10,783 nucleotides of DNA from an uncultured bacterium (GCA_903872555.1 CAIQLE010000131.1:1-10783), one strand, 5' to 3'. Shown: positions 1 through 8,439, numbered from the stretch's first letter. The notes: generated by a model not told the origin, from the letters alone. Made by a program: numbers and translations.

Positions 1-334
1 CGCTGCGATAGCGAAACAGAAGATCATTCAGGCAATGCCCGATTTTAGACACCATGATGATGACGCGCGGCTTGTGAGCTGCATCGTGCAGCTGCCACTC
101 CATATCCATATCAGCGGCCAGCGGCTTAAATTGCTCGCCCAGCCCTGCCTGATCCAGACTGCCCTCTTCCTGCACAAAATGCACGCGCATGAAAAACCGC
201 TTTGACTGAATGTCACCAAACTGGGCTGAGTCACTGATGTTGCAACCATGCTCAGCCAGAAAACCTGAAACACGTTGAACGATGCCGCGCTGATCTTTGC
301 AGGACAGGGTAAGGATGAATTCAGATTTATTCAT
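1..334 (-). CDS. purU: Formyltetrahydrofolate deformylase, N-terminal part (cut by window edge)
   Basis: This enzyme hydrolyses 10-formyltetrahydrofolate to formate and tetrahydrofolate in the cytoplasm, balancing one-carbon units and feeding formate to purine synthesis. The first 111 codons are visible. The protein begins MNKSEFILTLSCKDQRGIVQ, a typical ACT-type regulatory domain (about residues 1-85), with the FFMR motif near residues 47-50. It then enters the catalytic formyltransferase-like domain (RVIIMVSKIGHCLNDLL, residues 90-106). The order and spacing match E. coli PurU as I recall it. The rest of the catalytic domain lies outside the window. An in-frame ATG 8 codons upstream (start at 358) is possible. 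I prefer 334 because a GAG lies 9 nt before it and the protein then starts right at the ACT strand; neither start has a strong ribosome binding site. It is transcribed away from the GST gene, which ends upstream at a terminator, so purU probably has its own promoter. Confidence 0.93.
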   Translation of the reverse strand, partial: MNKSEFILTLSCKDQRGIVQRVSGFLAEHGCNISDSAQFGDIQSKRFFMRVHFVQEEGSLDQAGLGEQFKPLAADMDMEWQLHDAAHKPRVIIMVSKIGHCLNDLLFRYRS

Positions 335-493
335 ATTGAAATACTCATTATTTTTCATAAAAAGGGATAAGCATCTGCGCACAGCCCGTCTTAGCGGCTG
401 TCAGCGCCTGGCTATCACTGGCGCCATGCCTGCATCCGCTTCGCTTTCCGGCATCAATTCAGACACTGCTTCAGGCATAAGCTTACCATCCCC
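335..493 (-). other. Intergenic region upstream of purU
   Basis: No convincing gene was found. It must hold the purU promoter and leader, but I could not identify a clear -35/-10 pair. A 6-bp inverted repeat (ACAGCC at 381-386, GGCTGT at 396-401) is present; it is too short to assign a role. A plus-strand open frame crosses the region and runs through the terminator, but it shows no recognisable protein. Confidence 0.4.
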
Positions 494-535
494 AAAAACA
501 CAAAGGCCTCACACTGATGCGAGGCCTTTGTGTTT
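494..535 (-). terminator. Intrinsic terminator downstream of the GST gene
   Basis: A perfect 15-bp inverted repeat (arms 496-510 and 521-535, 10-nt loop) is followed, on the minus strand, by a run of five T (498-494). It lies 64 nt after the GST stop codon, in the right orientation to end that transcript before purU. In the plus direction the stem is also AT-closed but has no good T tract after it, so I call it minus-strand only. Confidence 0.85.
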
Positions 536-598
536 AGCTTCAATTGTGTTTGCCATCTCAGATGATTTTTCTATCTGCAATAGGCTAATCGCACATGG

Positions 599-1255
599 CT
601 AAAACTCCATTTCAAGTTCATCAATATCTTCAGGCTCATTGATTGCGGCGGCCTTCCACTCCTGCATAGCAGGCAGGTTGATGATGTGCTGGCAGTAGCT
701 TTGAATCAGCGGTTCGAGCGCAATGCCATAGGTCAGAAAGCGGGTGACCACAGGGGCATACATGGCGTCAGCCAGCGTAGGCGTCTTACCGAACAAAAAA
801 GGCCCTTGGTAAAGGGTCAGGCAGTGCGTCCAGATTTCAAGGATGCGGTCAATATCCATGCGCGCCTTGGACCAGATTTTAAAGTCCTTGAATTGCGCCT
901 TCAGATTCATGGGCATGGACGATCTGAGCGCTGAGAATCCTGAATGCATTTCGCCGCAGATTGCACGGCAATGGGCACGCTGCACCTGATTGGTGGGCAG
1001 GAGATGCGCTTTTGGTGCAATTTCATTCAGATACTCGCCGATGGCGAGGGTATCCCAGACGGTGACGCCATCGTGCTCCAGACAGGGGACCCGTATGGAA
1101 GGCGACAGCAGCAAGAGCTCGGCTCTGGCATCGGCTGAGTCGGCAGGGACTGCAATCTCCTCGAAGGCGATACCCGACATCTTCATCATTAACCAGCCAC
1201 GCAAAGACCAGGAAGAGTAATTCTTGCTGCTGATGGTGAGCGTTGTCTGATTCAT
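599..1255 (-). CDS. Glutathione S-transferase family protein
   Basis: A cytosolic GST of 218 aa, the usual length for the family. It probably conjugates or reduces with glutathione; the substrate cannot be told. The N-terminal thioredoxin-like domain (about 1-82) has the SKNYSSWSLR motif with the likely thiolate-stabilising serines at 14-15, the cis-proline of RVPCLEHDG (P57), and DTLAIGEYL in place of the usual ESLAI glutathione-contact motif. The helical C-terminal domain carries GKTPTLADAMYAPVVTRF with the family N-capping box and D163. The frame is open further upstream, but that extension is not GST-like and overlaps phaZ on the other strand. The start at 1255 has GAGG 10 nt before it. 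It is transcribed divergently from phaZ, from a candidate sigma-54 promoter 37 nt upstream, and ends at a strong terminator. Confidence 0.92.
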   Translation of the reverse strand: MNQTTLTISSKNYSSWSLRGWLMMKMSGIAFEEIAVPADSADARAELLLLSPSIRVPCLEHDGVTVWDTLAIGEYLNEIAPKAHLLPTNQVQRAHCRAICGEMHSGFSALRSSMPMNLKAQFKDFKIWSKARMDIDRILEIWTHCLTLYQGPFLFGKTPTLADAMYAPVVTRFLTYGIALEPLIQSYCQHIINLPAMQEWKAAAINEPEDIDELEMEF

Positions 1256-1291
1256 TTTGATATCGCCTCGTGTGTATGCCTTACAAGCGTC

Positions 1292-1307
1292 TGCAAAAAA
1301 TATGCCA
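1292..1307 (-). promoter_or_regulatory. Candidate sigma-54 (RpoN) promoter for the GST gene
   Basis: The minus strand reads TGGCATATTTTTTGCA. GG (1306-1305) and GC (1294-1293) are exactly 10 nt apart, as required for -24/-12 elements. Against the recalled consensus TGGCACG-N4-TTGCW it differs only at the C and G after TGGCA. Predicted transcription start is near 1281, leaving a leader of about 26 nt that contains the GST ribosome binding site. Spacing and position support it; no experiment does. Confidence 0.55.
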
Positions 1308-1310
1308 CCT

Positions 1311-1327
1311 TTGGCACAAGACTTGCT
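1311..1327 (+). promoter_or_regulatory. Candidate sigma-54 (RpoN) promoter for the phaZ operon
   Basis: The sequence TTGGCACAAGACTTGCT has GG (1313-1314) and GC (1325-1326) 10 nt apart and differs from the recalled consensus TGGCACG-N4-TTGCW at only one position (A for the G). Predicted transcription start is near 1338, leaving a leader of about 37 nt with AAGG 8 nt before the phaZ ATG. No sigma-70 pair of comparable quality was seen in the 119-bp intergenic region. Confidence 0.7.
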
Positions 1328-1374
1328 CAAGACACATGAACTAAGCAGGGCGGGTTTCCATAAAGGCGCTGAGC

Positions 1375-2592
1375 ATGATTTACCAAAACTACCAGACGAT
1401 AGCAAATTGGAATGAGCCTTTCAGAATATTCGCAGAGCAGGCCTTTCGTTTTATAGGCCAGGGGCATAAGGCTCAGGATCATCCGCTGGCAAAAGGATGG
1501 ATGGCCTGGTACGAACAAATTTCCATGATGGGTTTTACGCATCAGCGGCCTGAATTCCTGATACAGCCGGTCGTGACACCTGATGGACAATCTACTGAGA
1601 TCAAAGAAGAGATAGTCAGCCAATCCCCGTTTTGTCATCTCATACGATTTTGCAAAGTCAATACGACTGGCCTGCCCAAGATTTTGCTGGCCGCACCGAT
1701 GTCGGGACATTTTGCGACTTTACTGCGCAGCACCGTGCAAACGCTGGTGCAAGACCATGATGTCTATCTGACTGACTGGCTGAATGTGCGTGACATACCT
1801 CTCTCAGCCGGTGAATTCGATCTGGATGCTTATATTGATGAGCTCATAGGATTTCAGCGCATTCTGGGACCGGGCGCGCACATGATGGGTGTCTGCCAGC
1901 CTACGGTAGCCTGTCTGGTCGCGGCCAGCATCATGGCCGAAGCGGCCGACCCCTGCACTCCCGCCAGCCTAACTCTGATGGCTGGCCCGATAGACACACG
2001 AATCAATCCCACCAAGGTGAATGAACTGGCTATGACCAAACCCATAGCCTGGTTTGAAAAAAATCTGATTTCAAAAGTGCCCATGCAGTTCGCAGGCAAA
2101 GGGCGTAGCGTCTACCCCGGTTTTCTGCAACTGACCGCCTTCATGAGCATGAATACCGAGCGCCATAAAAAATCATTCCGCGATCTGTATGCTCTGCGTA
2201 AATCCGGTGAGCATGAAAAAGCCGACGCCATCAAAGATTTTTATAAAGAGTATTTTGCGATCATGGACCTGGCAGCACCCTTTTATTTGCAGACAGTTGA
2301 AAATGTATTTCAAAAACATTTACTGCCTCAGGGTGCATGGCAATACAAAGGACGCAGCATCAGTCCCGGTGCTCTGAAAAAAACCTTTCTGCTGACGGTA
2401 GAAGGCGAACGCGATGATATTTGCGGTATAGGCCAGACGCTGGCAGCACAGGATTTATGCACACGCATACCGCCCTATATGAAAACCCATCATCTGCAGG
2501 CAGGCGTCGGACACTATGGCGTCTTCAGCGGCAAAAAATGGCATACACAAATTTATCCTGTCGTCAGATCAATGATACAGAGTACGCAATAA
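1375..2592 (+). CDS. phaZ: Intracellular polyhydroxybutyrate depolymerase
   Basis: It degrades stored poly-3-hydroxybutyrate granules in the cytoplasm, releasing 3-hydroxybutyrate units for carbon and energy. The 405-aa alpha/beta hydrolase matches the Ralstonia eutropha PhaZa1 type in length and motifs. The nucleophile elbow uses cysteine (GVCQPT, C174) instead of the serine lipase box. The likely aspartate is D347 (EGERDD) and the histidine is H380 (GVGHYGVFSG); the spacing follows the Cys-Asp-His triad I recall for PhaZa1 (183/355/388). The N-terminal motif MIYQNYQ and the WLNVRDIPLSAG segment (135-146) are also typical. The region around 205-400 corresponds to the PHB_depo_C domain. There is no signal peptide. 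The start has AAGG 8 nt upstream. It is the first gene after the sigma-54-like promoter and lies 24 nt before the DUF2126 gene, so probably heads that operon. Confidence 0.95.
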   Translation: MIYQNYQTIANWNEPFRIFAEQAFRFIGQGHKAQDHPLAKGWMAWYEQISMMGFTHQRPEFLIQPVVTPDGQSTEIKEEIVSQSPFCHLIRFCKVNTTGLPKILLAAPMSGHFATLLRSTVQTLVQDHDVYLTDWLNVRDIPLSAGEFDLDAYIDELIGFQRILGPGAHMMGVCQPTVACLVAASIMAEAADPCTPASLTLMAGPIDTRINPTKVNELAMTKPIAWFEKNLISKVPMQFAGKGRSVYPGFLQLTAFMSMNTERHKKSFRDLYALRKSGEHEKADAIKDFYKEYFAIMDLAAPFYLQTVENVFQKHLLPQGAWQYKGRSISPGALKKTFLLTVEGERDDICGIGQTLAAQDLCTRIPPYMKTHHLQAGVGHYGVFSGKKWHTQIYPVVRSMIQSTQ

Positions 2593-2604
2593 GCGGTTCA
2601 TTAC

Positions 2605-2608
2605 GGAG
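2605..2608 (+). promoter_or_regulatory. Ribosome binding site deciding a TTG start
   Basis: GGAG sits 8 nt before the TTG at 2617. No ATG or GTG lies in frame between the phaZ stop (same frame) and this codon. The first internal ATG (residue 85) would delete the conserved Bact_transglu_N domain, so TTG is the start. Confidence 0.8.
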
Positions 2609-2616
2609 TTAATATC

Positions 2617-5600
2617 TTGACCATTCTGGTAGCCCTTAATCACACCACGCACTATCGCTACGATAAATTCATACAGATTGATCCACAGATTGTGCGACTC
2701 AGGCCTGCACCGCATTGCAGGACAAAGATCGTTTCTTACTCGCTCAGAATTGAACCGGAAGATCATTTCATCAACTGGCAGCAAGATCCTTTTTCAAATT
2801 ATCTGGCCCGACTGGTTTTTCCGCAAAAGTCCAAAGAATTCAAACTCACCGTTGATCTGGTGGCCGAAATGGCTGTCTACAATCCCTTTGATTTCTTTCT
2901 TGAGCCTGAAGCTGAACACTATCCTTTTACTTACAAAAAGGATTTGCAACATGACTTGCAGCCCTATCTTGTCAGGCATGAGACGACACGTCTGTTCAGA
3001 AAATTACTAAAGACTATCTCGCGAAAAAAACAGAGAACCATCGATTTTCTGGTCGCCATTAATCAGGCGCTGTATAAAGAAATCGATTACGTGATTCGTA
3101 TGGAACCCGGCGTACAAACGCCGGAGCAAACTCTGACACTGGGGCGTGGCTCCTGCCGTGACAGTGCCTGGCTGATGGTTCAGGTGCTGCGCCACATGGG
3201 TCTGGCCGCCCGTTTTGTATCGGGCTACCTGATACAACTGAAAGCTGATACGAAGGCGCTCGATGGACCCAGCGGTACAGAAACGGATTTCACTGATTTA
3301 CATGCCTGGTGTGAAGTCTATCTGCCTGGCGCAGGCTGGATAGGACTTGATCCCACCTCCGGTCTGTTGGCAGGTGAAGGTCATATTCCCGTGGCATGCA
3401 CACCCGAGCCCACAGGTGCAGCGCCTATTACCGGTGCCATCGAAAAATGTGAAGTGGAATTTCATCATGAGATGCGCTGCGAGCGCGTCTATGAATCGCC
3501 TCGTGTCACCCAACCCTACACGGATGAACAGTGGCAAAGCATTCTTACGCTGGGCGACAAGGTCGATGCCGAACTGCAAGCTCATGATGTGCGCCTGACC
3601 ATGGGCGGCGAGCCGACCTTCGTTTCTATCGATGACCGTGATGGCGATGAATGGAATACCGCCGCACTAGGGCCGAGCAAAAGAATACTGGCCGCCGAGT
3701 TATTGCATAAGCTGAGCCATCGCTATGGTCAGAATGGCTTTCTGCATTTTGGTCAGGGTAAGTGGTATCCCGGTGAACAATTGCCACGCTGGGCGCTCTC
3801 AGCCTACTGGCGTAAAGATGGTCAGCCCTGCTGGCAAAATCCCACCTATCTGGCAGATGAAAGCGATGCACGGCATTACACGCAGGACGATGCACGGCAA
3901 TTCATTCAGCGGCTGGTACAGCATCTGCAGGTGCCTGAAGATTATGTGACTTCTTGTTATGAAGATGCCTGGTATTACCTGTGGCGCGAGCGCTGCCTGC
4001 CAGTGAATGTCGATCCTTTTAAATCGAATCTGGAAGATGAATACGAGCGCGCCCGCCTGATGCGGGTCTTTAGCCAGAAACTGGATCATGAAGTGGGCTT
4101 TGTGCTGCCCATACGGCGTGAGCAGGCCACAGCGACGCAGACTGCGGCCTGGGTCAGCGGCAAATGGCCTGTACGTGATGAAAGGCTGTATCTGATCCCC
4201 GGCGATTCGGCCATGGGCTACCGGCTGCCGCTCTCTTCCCTGCCCTGGGCTAAAACCAGCGATCTGCCGCATGTGCATGAGCGCGATCCGTTTGCGCCTG
4301 TCACTCCTCTCGCATTTCAGGCTGTGAAATCTACACAGACCTCTGCTTACTCAGGTGGTGGTATTGCTGGTGGTGTCGCTGACCCTCATGGCGCTGGCTT
4401 GGATGCTTCAGCGCATTCAGCAATAGCAGGCAGTTCAGGCGCCTATGCTCAAGACAAAATACCTGCAGCTCAAGAATCAGCCGCATGGATCACACGCACG
4501 GCACTCTGTGTTGAAGTCAGAAATCGCGGACGCAGCAGCGGTCCGGAAGCGGAAGCGAGCAGTACGCAACAGCACATGCTGTATGTATTTATGCCGCCTC
4601 TGGAATATCTGGAAGATTATCTCGAACTCTTACATGCCATAGAGCAGACAGCGACCGATCTGGAAATGCCTGTGGTACTGGAAGGCTATCCTCCGCCCAG
4701 AGACCCGCGCATGCAGGTGCTGCAAGTCACCCCCGATCCGGGCGTGATTGAAGTGAATATTCATCCTGCATCCAACTGGACTGAACTGGTGGACCATACG
4801 GAATTTTTGTATCAGGCGGCTTATGAAACCCGTCTCAGCACAGAAAAATTCATGATGGATGGCCGCCACACCGGCACCGGTGGCGGCAACCACTTCGTGC
4901 TCGGTGGCGCCACACCGGCTGACAGTCCCTTCCTGCGCCGGCCTGATCTCTTGCCCAGCCTGCTGACTTACTGGCATAACCATCCTTCGCTCTCGTATTT
5001 ATTTTCTGGTCTCTTCATTGGCCCCACATCGCAGGCACCACGCATTGATGAAGCGCGCAATGATCAGGTCTATGAAATGGAAATCGCACTGCAGGAGATA
5101 GAACGACAGCTGGCCATCAATAAGCAGTGTCCGCCGTGGATGATAGACAGAACCCTGCGCAATCTGCTGATCGATGTCACGGGCAACACCCATCGCTCCG
5201 AATTCTGCATAGACAAACTGTATTCACCGGATGGCAGCACCGGCAGACTGGGTCTCTTGGAATTGCGCGCCTTTGAAATGCCGCCGCATGCGCGCATGAG
5301 TCTGGCGCAGCAATTACTGATACGCGCCCTGATTGCCCGCTTCTGGAAACAGCCTTACAAAGGCCAGGGCAAGGACAGGCTGACGCGCTGGGGCACGCAA
5401 TTGCATGACCGCTTCTTGCTGCCCACCTTTATACAGATGGATTTTGAGGACGTGATAACGGAACTGAATCAGGCCGGTTTCGCTTTTGACAGCCGCTGGT
5501 TTGACTCGCATTTCGAATTCCGTTTCCCCTTGGTAGGCGATATGTCGGCGCATGGGGTTCATCTCACGCTGCGCAATGCACTCGAGCCCTGGCATGTGAT

Positions 5601-6066
5601 GGGCGAGGAAGGTTCCGCCGGAGGCACCGTCCGTTATGTGGATTCCAGTCTTGAAAGACTGGAAGTCAAGCTCAGTGGGTACAATGCAAATCGTCATACC
5701 TTAACGGTGAATGGCATTGCGCCTGAAATGCAGCCTACGGGCAAAGAAGGCGAATACGTGATTGGTGTGCGTTACCGTGCATGGCAAGTGCCCTTTGCAC
5801 TGCACCCCACCATCCCGGAACATGCGCCACTCAGCTTTGATTTGGTGGACAATTGGCTCTCACGCTCTTTGGGAGGGTGCCGTTATCACGTGACCCACCC
5901 CGGAGGAAGGAACTATGACACCTTGCCGATTAATTCCTATGAAGCTGAAAGCAGAAGACTGTCGCGCTTTTTCACACTCGAGCACACACCGGGACGCATT
6001 CCTGTACAGCACTCGGTCCACAGCAAAGAGTTCCCCTTCACGCTGGACCTGCGCCGGTCCAGCTAA
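2617..6066 (+). CDS. Transglutaminase-like protein fused to DUF2126 (predicted amidoligase)
   Basis: A 1149-aa cytoplasmic protein. Residues 1-90 form a Bact_transglu_N beta domain (LNHTTHYRYDK). Residues about 165-262 are a transglutaminase/protease core with an intact triad: C180 (GRGSCRD), H229 (DLHAWCEVY) and D245 (IGLDPTSG). From about 325 (TMGGEPTFVS) to the end is DUF2126, a glutamine-synthetase-like domain predicted in comparative genomics to be an amidoligase. Its marks here are EVNIHP (about 711), GRHTGTGGGNHFVLGG (about 748), HRSEFCIDKLYSP (about 858) and ELRAFEMPPHARMS (about 881). A Gly/Ala/Ser-rich stretch at about 570-620 looks like a flexible linker. Total length is normal for the family. 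The activity and substrate are unknown; the fusion suggests one protein that both makes and cuts or transfers amide bonds. It starts at TTG, 24 nt after phaZ, and is followed 12 nt later by the ATP-grasp gene. Confidence 0.92.
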   Translation: MTILVALNHTTHYRYDKFIQIDPQIVRLRPAPHCRTKIVSYSLRIEPEDHFINWQQDPFSNYLARLVFPQKSKEFKLTVDLVAEMAVYNPFDFFLEPEAEHYPFTYKKDLQHDLQPYLVRHETTRLFRKLLKTISRKKQRTIDFLVAINQALYKEIDYVIRMEPGVQTPEQTLTLGRGSCRDSAWLMVQVLRHMGLAARFVSGYLIQLKADTKALDGPSGTETDFTDLHAWCEVYLPGAGWIGLDPTSGLLAGEGHIPVACTPEPTGAAPITGAIEKCEVEFHHEMRCERVYESPRVTQPYTDEQWQSILTLGDKVDAELQAHDVRLTMGGEPTFVSIDDRDGDEWNTAALGPSKRILAAELLHKLSHRYGQNGFLHFGQGKWYPGEQLPRWALSAYWRKDGQPCWQNPTYLADESDARHYTQDDARQFIQRLVQHLQVPEDYVTSCYEDAWYYLWRERCLPVNVDPFKSNLEDEYERARLMRVFSQKLDHEVGFVLPIRREQATATQTAAWVSGKWPVRDERLYLIPGDSAMGYRLPLSSLPWAKTSDLPHVHERDPFAPVTPLAFQAVKSTQTSAYSGGGIAGGVADPHGAGLDASAHSAIAGSSGAYAQDKIPAAQESAAWITRTALCVEVRNRGRSSGPEAEASSTQQHMLYVFMPPLEYLEDYLELLHAIEQTATDLEMPVVLEGYPPPRDPRMQVLQVTPDPGVIEVNIHPASNWTELVDHTEFLYQAAYETRLSTEKFMMDGRHTGTGGGNHFVLGGATPADSPFLRRPDLLPSLLTYWHNHPSLSYLFSGLFIGPTSQAPRIDEARNDQVYEMEIALQEIERQLAINKQCPPWMIDRTLRNLLIDVTGNTHRSEFCIDKLYSPDGSTGRLGLLELRAFEMPPHARMSLAQQLLIRALIARFWKQPYKGQGKDRLTRWGTQLHDRFLLPTFIQMDFEDVITELNQAGFAFDSRWFDSHFEFRFPLVGDMSAHGVHLTLRNALEPWHVMGEEGSAGGTVRYVDSSLERLEVKLSGYNANRHTLTVNGIAPEMQPTGKEGEYVIGVRYRAWQVPFALHPTIPEHAPLSFDLVDNWLSRSLGGCRYHVTHPGGRNYDTLPINSYEAESRRLSRFFTLEHTPGRIPVQHSVHSKEFPFTLDLRRSS

Positions 6067-6078
6067 AGTGGCACTGCG

Positions 6079-8439
6079 ATGGCAATGAATTTTGACGGGC
6101 AGGCCGAGGCAGGTTCAGGAGCGGCTCAGGACAAGAGCGCCGAAGATTTTTTAAGCGCGCACGCGCTCGCTGCCACGCCCGGCCACTACGATGAATTACT
6201 CGATGAGCGTGCGCAGCTGCGTCCGCTATGGCGGCAGTTTGCCCATGCGCTAGGCATCCATGGTCTGCAGCAGCTCGATGATGCCACCCAGCGCGTCACG
6301 CAGACCGTCGCTGAAAACAATATCACCTACAACGTCTTCCATTCTGACGCCGGCACATCCAGAGCCTGGTCCCTGAATCCCCTGCCTTTCATGGTGAGCG
6401 CCAGTGAATGGCAGCATCTATCCAGAGGCATCACTCAGCGCGCTGATCTGCTCAACCGTATCGTCGCCGATGTCTATGGCGAACAAAGATTGCTCAAACA
6501 AGGCAAATATCCCGCGCATCTGATTTACGGCAATCAGGGCTATCTGCGCCCGCTGCGCGGCATAGAAGTGCCGGGCAATATCTATCTGCATATCGTCGCC
6601 TTTGATGTGGCACGCGGCCCCGATGGTCAATGGATCGTCGTATCACAGCGCACACAGGCACCTTCTGGATTGGGCTATGTGCTGCAGAACCGCCTCATCA
6701 TGTCGCAGATCTTTGCGCAGGCCATACAGCAGATGCCGGTGCAGCGCCTGGCCACCAGCTATCGCCGCCTGCTTGAAACCATGCGCACGCTAGCTATCAA
6801 CCACGGCCTCAGCAATGAACCACGCTTTGCCTTGCTGACGCCGGGCCCCTACAGTGAAACCTATTTTGAACAGGCCTATCTGGCACGTTATCTCGGTTTG
6901 CCGCTGGTTGAAGGCGATGACCTGATCGTGCGTGATCAGCAGCTGTTCATCAAAACACTGCGCGGCCTCGAACCTTTGCATGGCTTGCTGCGCCGGCTGG
7001 ATGATGATTTCTGCGATCCGGTTGAACTGCGGGCCGATTCCAAACTCGGTGTTCCCGGTTTATTGCAAGCCATCCGCGCAGGTAAAGTTTTAATGGCGAA
7101 TGCCCTTGGTACAGGCTTCATAGAAAATCCTGAATGGGAAAACTGTCTTCCTGACTTAAGCCATTCGCTGCTGAATGAAGATCTGCAACTGAATTCGCTG
7201 CATGCCCTGCGGCATACGGATACACCCTATCTGCCTTTTTCCCAGACCACCTGCTGGGAAGACGGCAAGTTCAGACCTAAGTCTGCGATGCTGCGCCTGT
7301 ATGCGATTGCTGATGCCCACGGACAGTGGCAGGCCATGCCCGGTGCGCTGGCACGCATTGCCACCCGGGATGAGCACACGGTCTCCATGCAAGAAGGTGG
7401 CAGCAGTCTCGATACCTGGGTCATGACGGATGGCATGGTCGATCAGTATTCCATGCTCAACCCCGTCACTTCACAATTCACCCTGCATTTTCAGAGACCC
7501 GTCTCGAGCCGCTCCGCTGAAGCCCTGTTCTGGATGGGCCGGTATACCGAAAGAAGTGAATGGCTGTTGCGGCTTGCACGCGAAACCCTGAATGTCTTGC
7601 CGAATGCATTACCAACAGCAGATTACGGTCTGGGTCAGGTACTGGACGGACTGTCGCGCTATACACGCCTGGTGCCGCAACCGACACCTAATATCGCTCA
7701 GGCACCCTTTGTATTCTGGCGCACCCTGATCGATGCGCTCAAACAAAGTCACGGCAATGCTCTGTCTGAAACACTGTTTTCATTGCAGCGCGTGATGCAG
7801 CCTGTGCGCGACCGCCTTTCAGCAGAACATGTGCGGCTGCTGCAGGCATTAACGAGCTATCACTATCCTCAGCATGGAGATGACATACTTTTAGTGCAGC
7901 AAAGACTGGACCATCTGGCTCTGCAGCTGGCCGCCATCACCGGCCTGCAAAATGATCGCATGACGCGCGACGACGGCTGGCGCATGCTGACCATAGGCAG
8001 ATTATTAGAGCGTCTGATTGGCTGCTGTGACGTGATCTATGCCTTCCTCAGTCAACATGCCAGCGACAGTAACCGCGGCTTTGATGCCCTACTCGCCCTG
8101 TTCGACAGCACCATGACCTTCAGGGCTAGTTATCAGCGTCTGCATGACATGTCGGCGCTGTTTGATTTGATCATTGCAGAAACGGCCAACACACGGTCCA
8201 TAGGATTTCTGGTGAAAAGCCTGACCGAAGAATTTGCCTATCTTCCCAATCAGGACAGCCAGTTACAAGTCTTATCGAATGAGCTGGTCAGCAAGACCCA
8301 TGCACTCATACCCTCATGGTCCGCCAGTGGCAAGTACGATCCTGCGGATCTACTGGGATTGAAAGCCAGTGCCATACGCATTTCAGATCTGATCAGCCAG
8401 CATTACTTTAGTCACTCCACTGCGACCCGTCATTACTGA
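6079..8439 (+). CDS. Circularly permuted ATP-grasp / Alpha-E fusion protein
   Basis: A 786-aa protein. Residues about 35-470 are a circularly permuted ATP-grasp (CP_ATPgrasp, COG2308 type). Evidence includes GITQRADLLNRIVADVYG (117-134), the GYLRPLRGIEVPG segment, RRLDDDFCDPVELR (305-318), and GVPGLLQAIRAGKVLMANALGTG (324-346). Residues about 476-786 are an Alpha-E helical domain, opening with SSRSAEALFWMGRYTERSEW. ATP-grasp enzymes ligate a carboxylate to an amine through an acyl-phosphate; the acceptor here is unknown. Alpha-E is nearly always found with this ATP-grasp, and fused forms are common in betaproteobacteria, so the fusion is not itself new. The part between about 350 and 430 is less familiar than the rest. 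Starts at 6079 or, two codons in, 6085 are both possible, with only a weak GTGG site upstream. Its stop overlaps the next ATG by one base. Confidence 0.92.
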   Translation: MAMNFDGQAEAGSGAAQDKSAEDFLSAHALAATPGHYDELLDERAQLRPLWRQFAHALGIHGLQQLDDATQRVTQTVAENNITYNVFHSDAGTSRAWSLNPLPFMVSASEWQHLSRGITQRADLLNRIVADVYGEQRLLKQGKYPAHLIYGNQGYLRPLRGIEVPGNIYLHIVAFDVARGPDGQWIVVSQRTQAPSGLGYVLQNRLIMSQIFAQAIQQMPVQRLATSYRRLLETMRTLAINHGLSNEPRFALLTPGPYSETYFEQAYLARYLGLPLVEGDDLIVRDQQLFIKTLRGLEPLHGLLRRLDDDFCDPVELRADSKLGVPGLLQAIRAGKVLMANALGTGFIENPEWENCLPDLSHSLLNEDLQLNSLHALRHTDTPYLPFSQTTCWEDGKFRPKSAMLRLYAIADAHGQWQAMPGALARIATRDEHTVSMQEGGSSLDTWVMTDGMVDQYSMLNPVTSQFTLHFQRPVSSRSAEALFWMGRYTERSEWLLRLARETLNVLPNALPTADYGLGQVLDGLSRYTRLVPQPTPNIAQAPFVFWRTLIDALKQSHGNALSETLFSLQRVMQPVRDRLSAEHVRLLQALTSYHYPQHGDDILLVQQRLDHLALQLAAITGLQNDRMTRDDGWRMLTIGRLLERLIGCCDVIYAFLSQHASDSNRGFDALLALFDSTMTFRASYQRLHDMSALFDLIIAETANTRSIGFLVKSLTEEFAYLPNQDSQLQVLSNELVSKTHALIPSWSASGKYDPADLLGLKASAIRISDLISQHYFSHSTATRHY

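Noticed and set aside
381..401. ACAGCC/GGCTGT inverted repeat as a riboswitch or attenuator of purU
   Set aside because: A 6-bp stem alone is expected by chance and no conserved riboswitch core was recognised.
297..602. Plus-strand open frame between purU and GST
   Set aside because: It overlaps the purU start, runs through the terminator hairpin and shows no recognisable protein.
1256..1405. N-terminal extension of the GST gene (about 50 more codons)
   Set aside because: The extension is not GST-like, overlaps the sigma-54 elements and phaZ, and a ribosome binding site supports the start at 1255.
1327..1710. Minus-strand open frame of 127 codons overlapping the start of phaZ
   Set aside because: It would cover the phaZ promoter and 5' coding region; no family is recognised and the phaZ reading is secure.
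3799..4278. Minus-strand open frame of 159 codons opposite the DUF2126 gene
   Set aside because: It lies wholly within a conserved coding region and has no recognisable motif or separate ribosome binding site.
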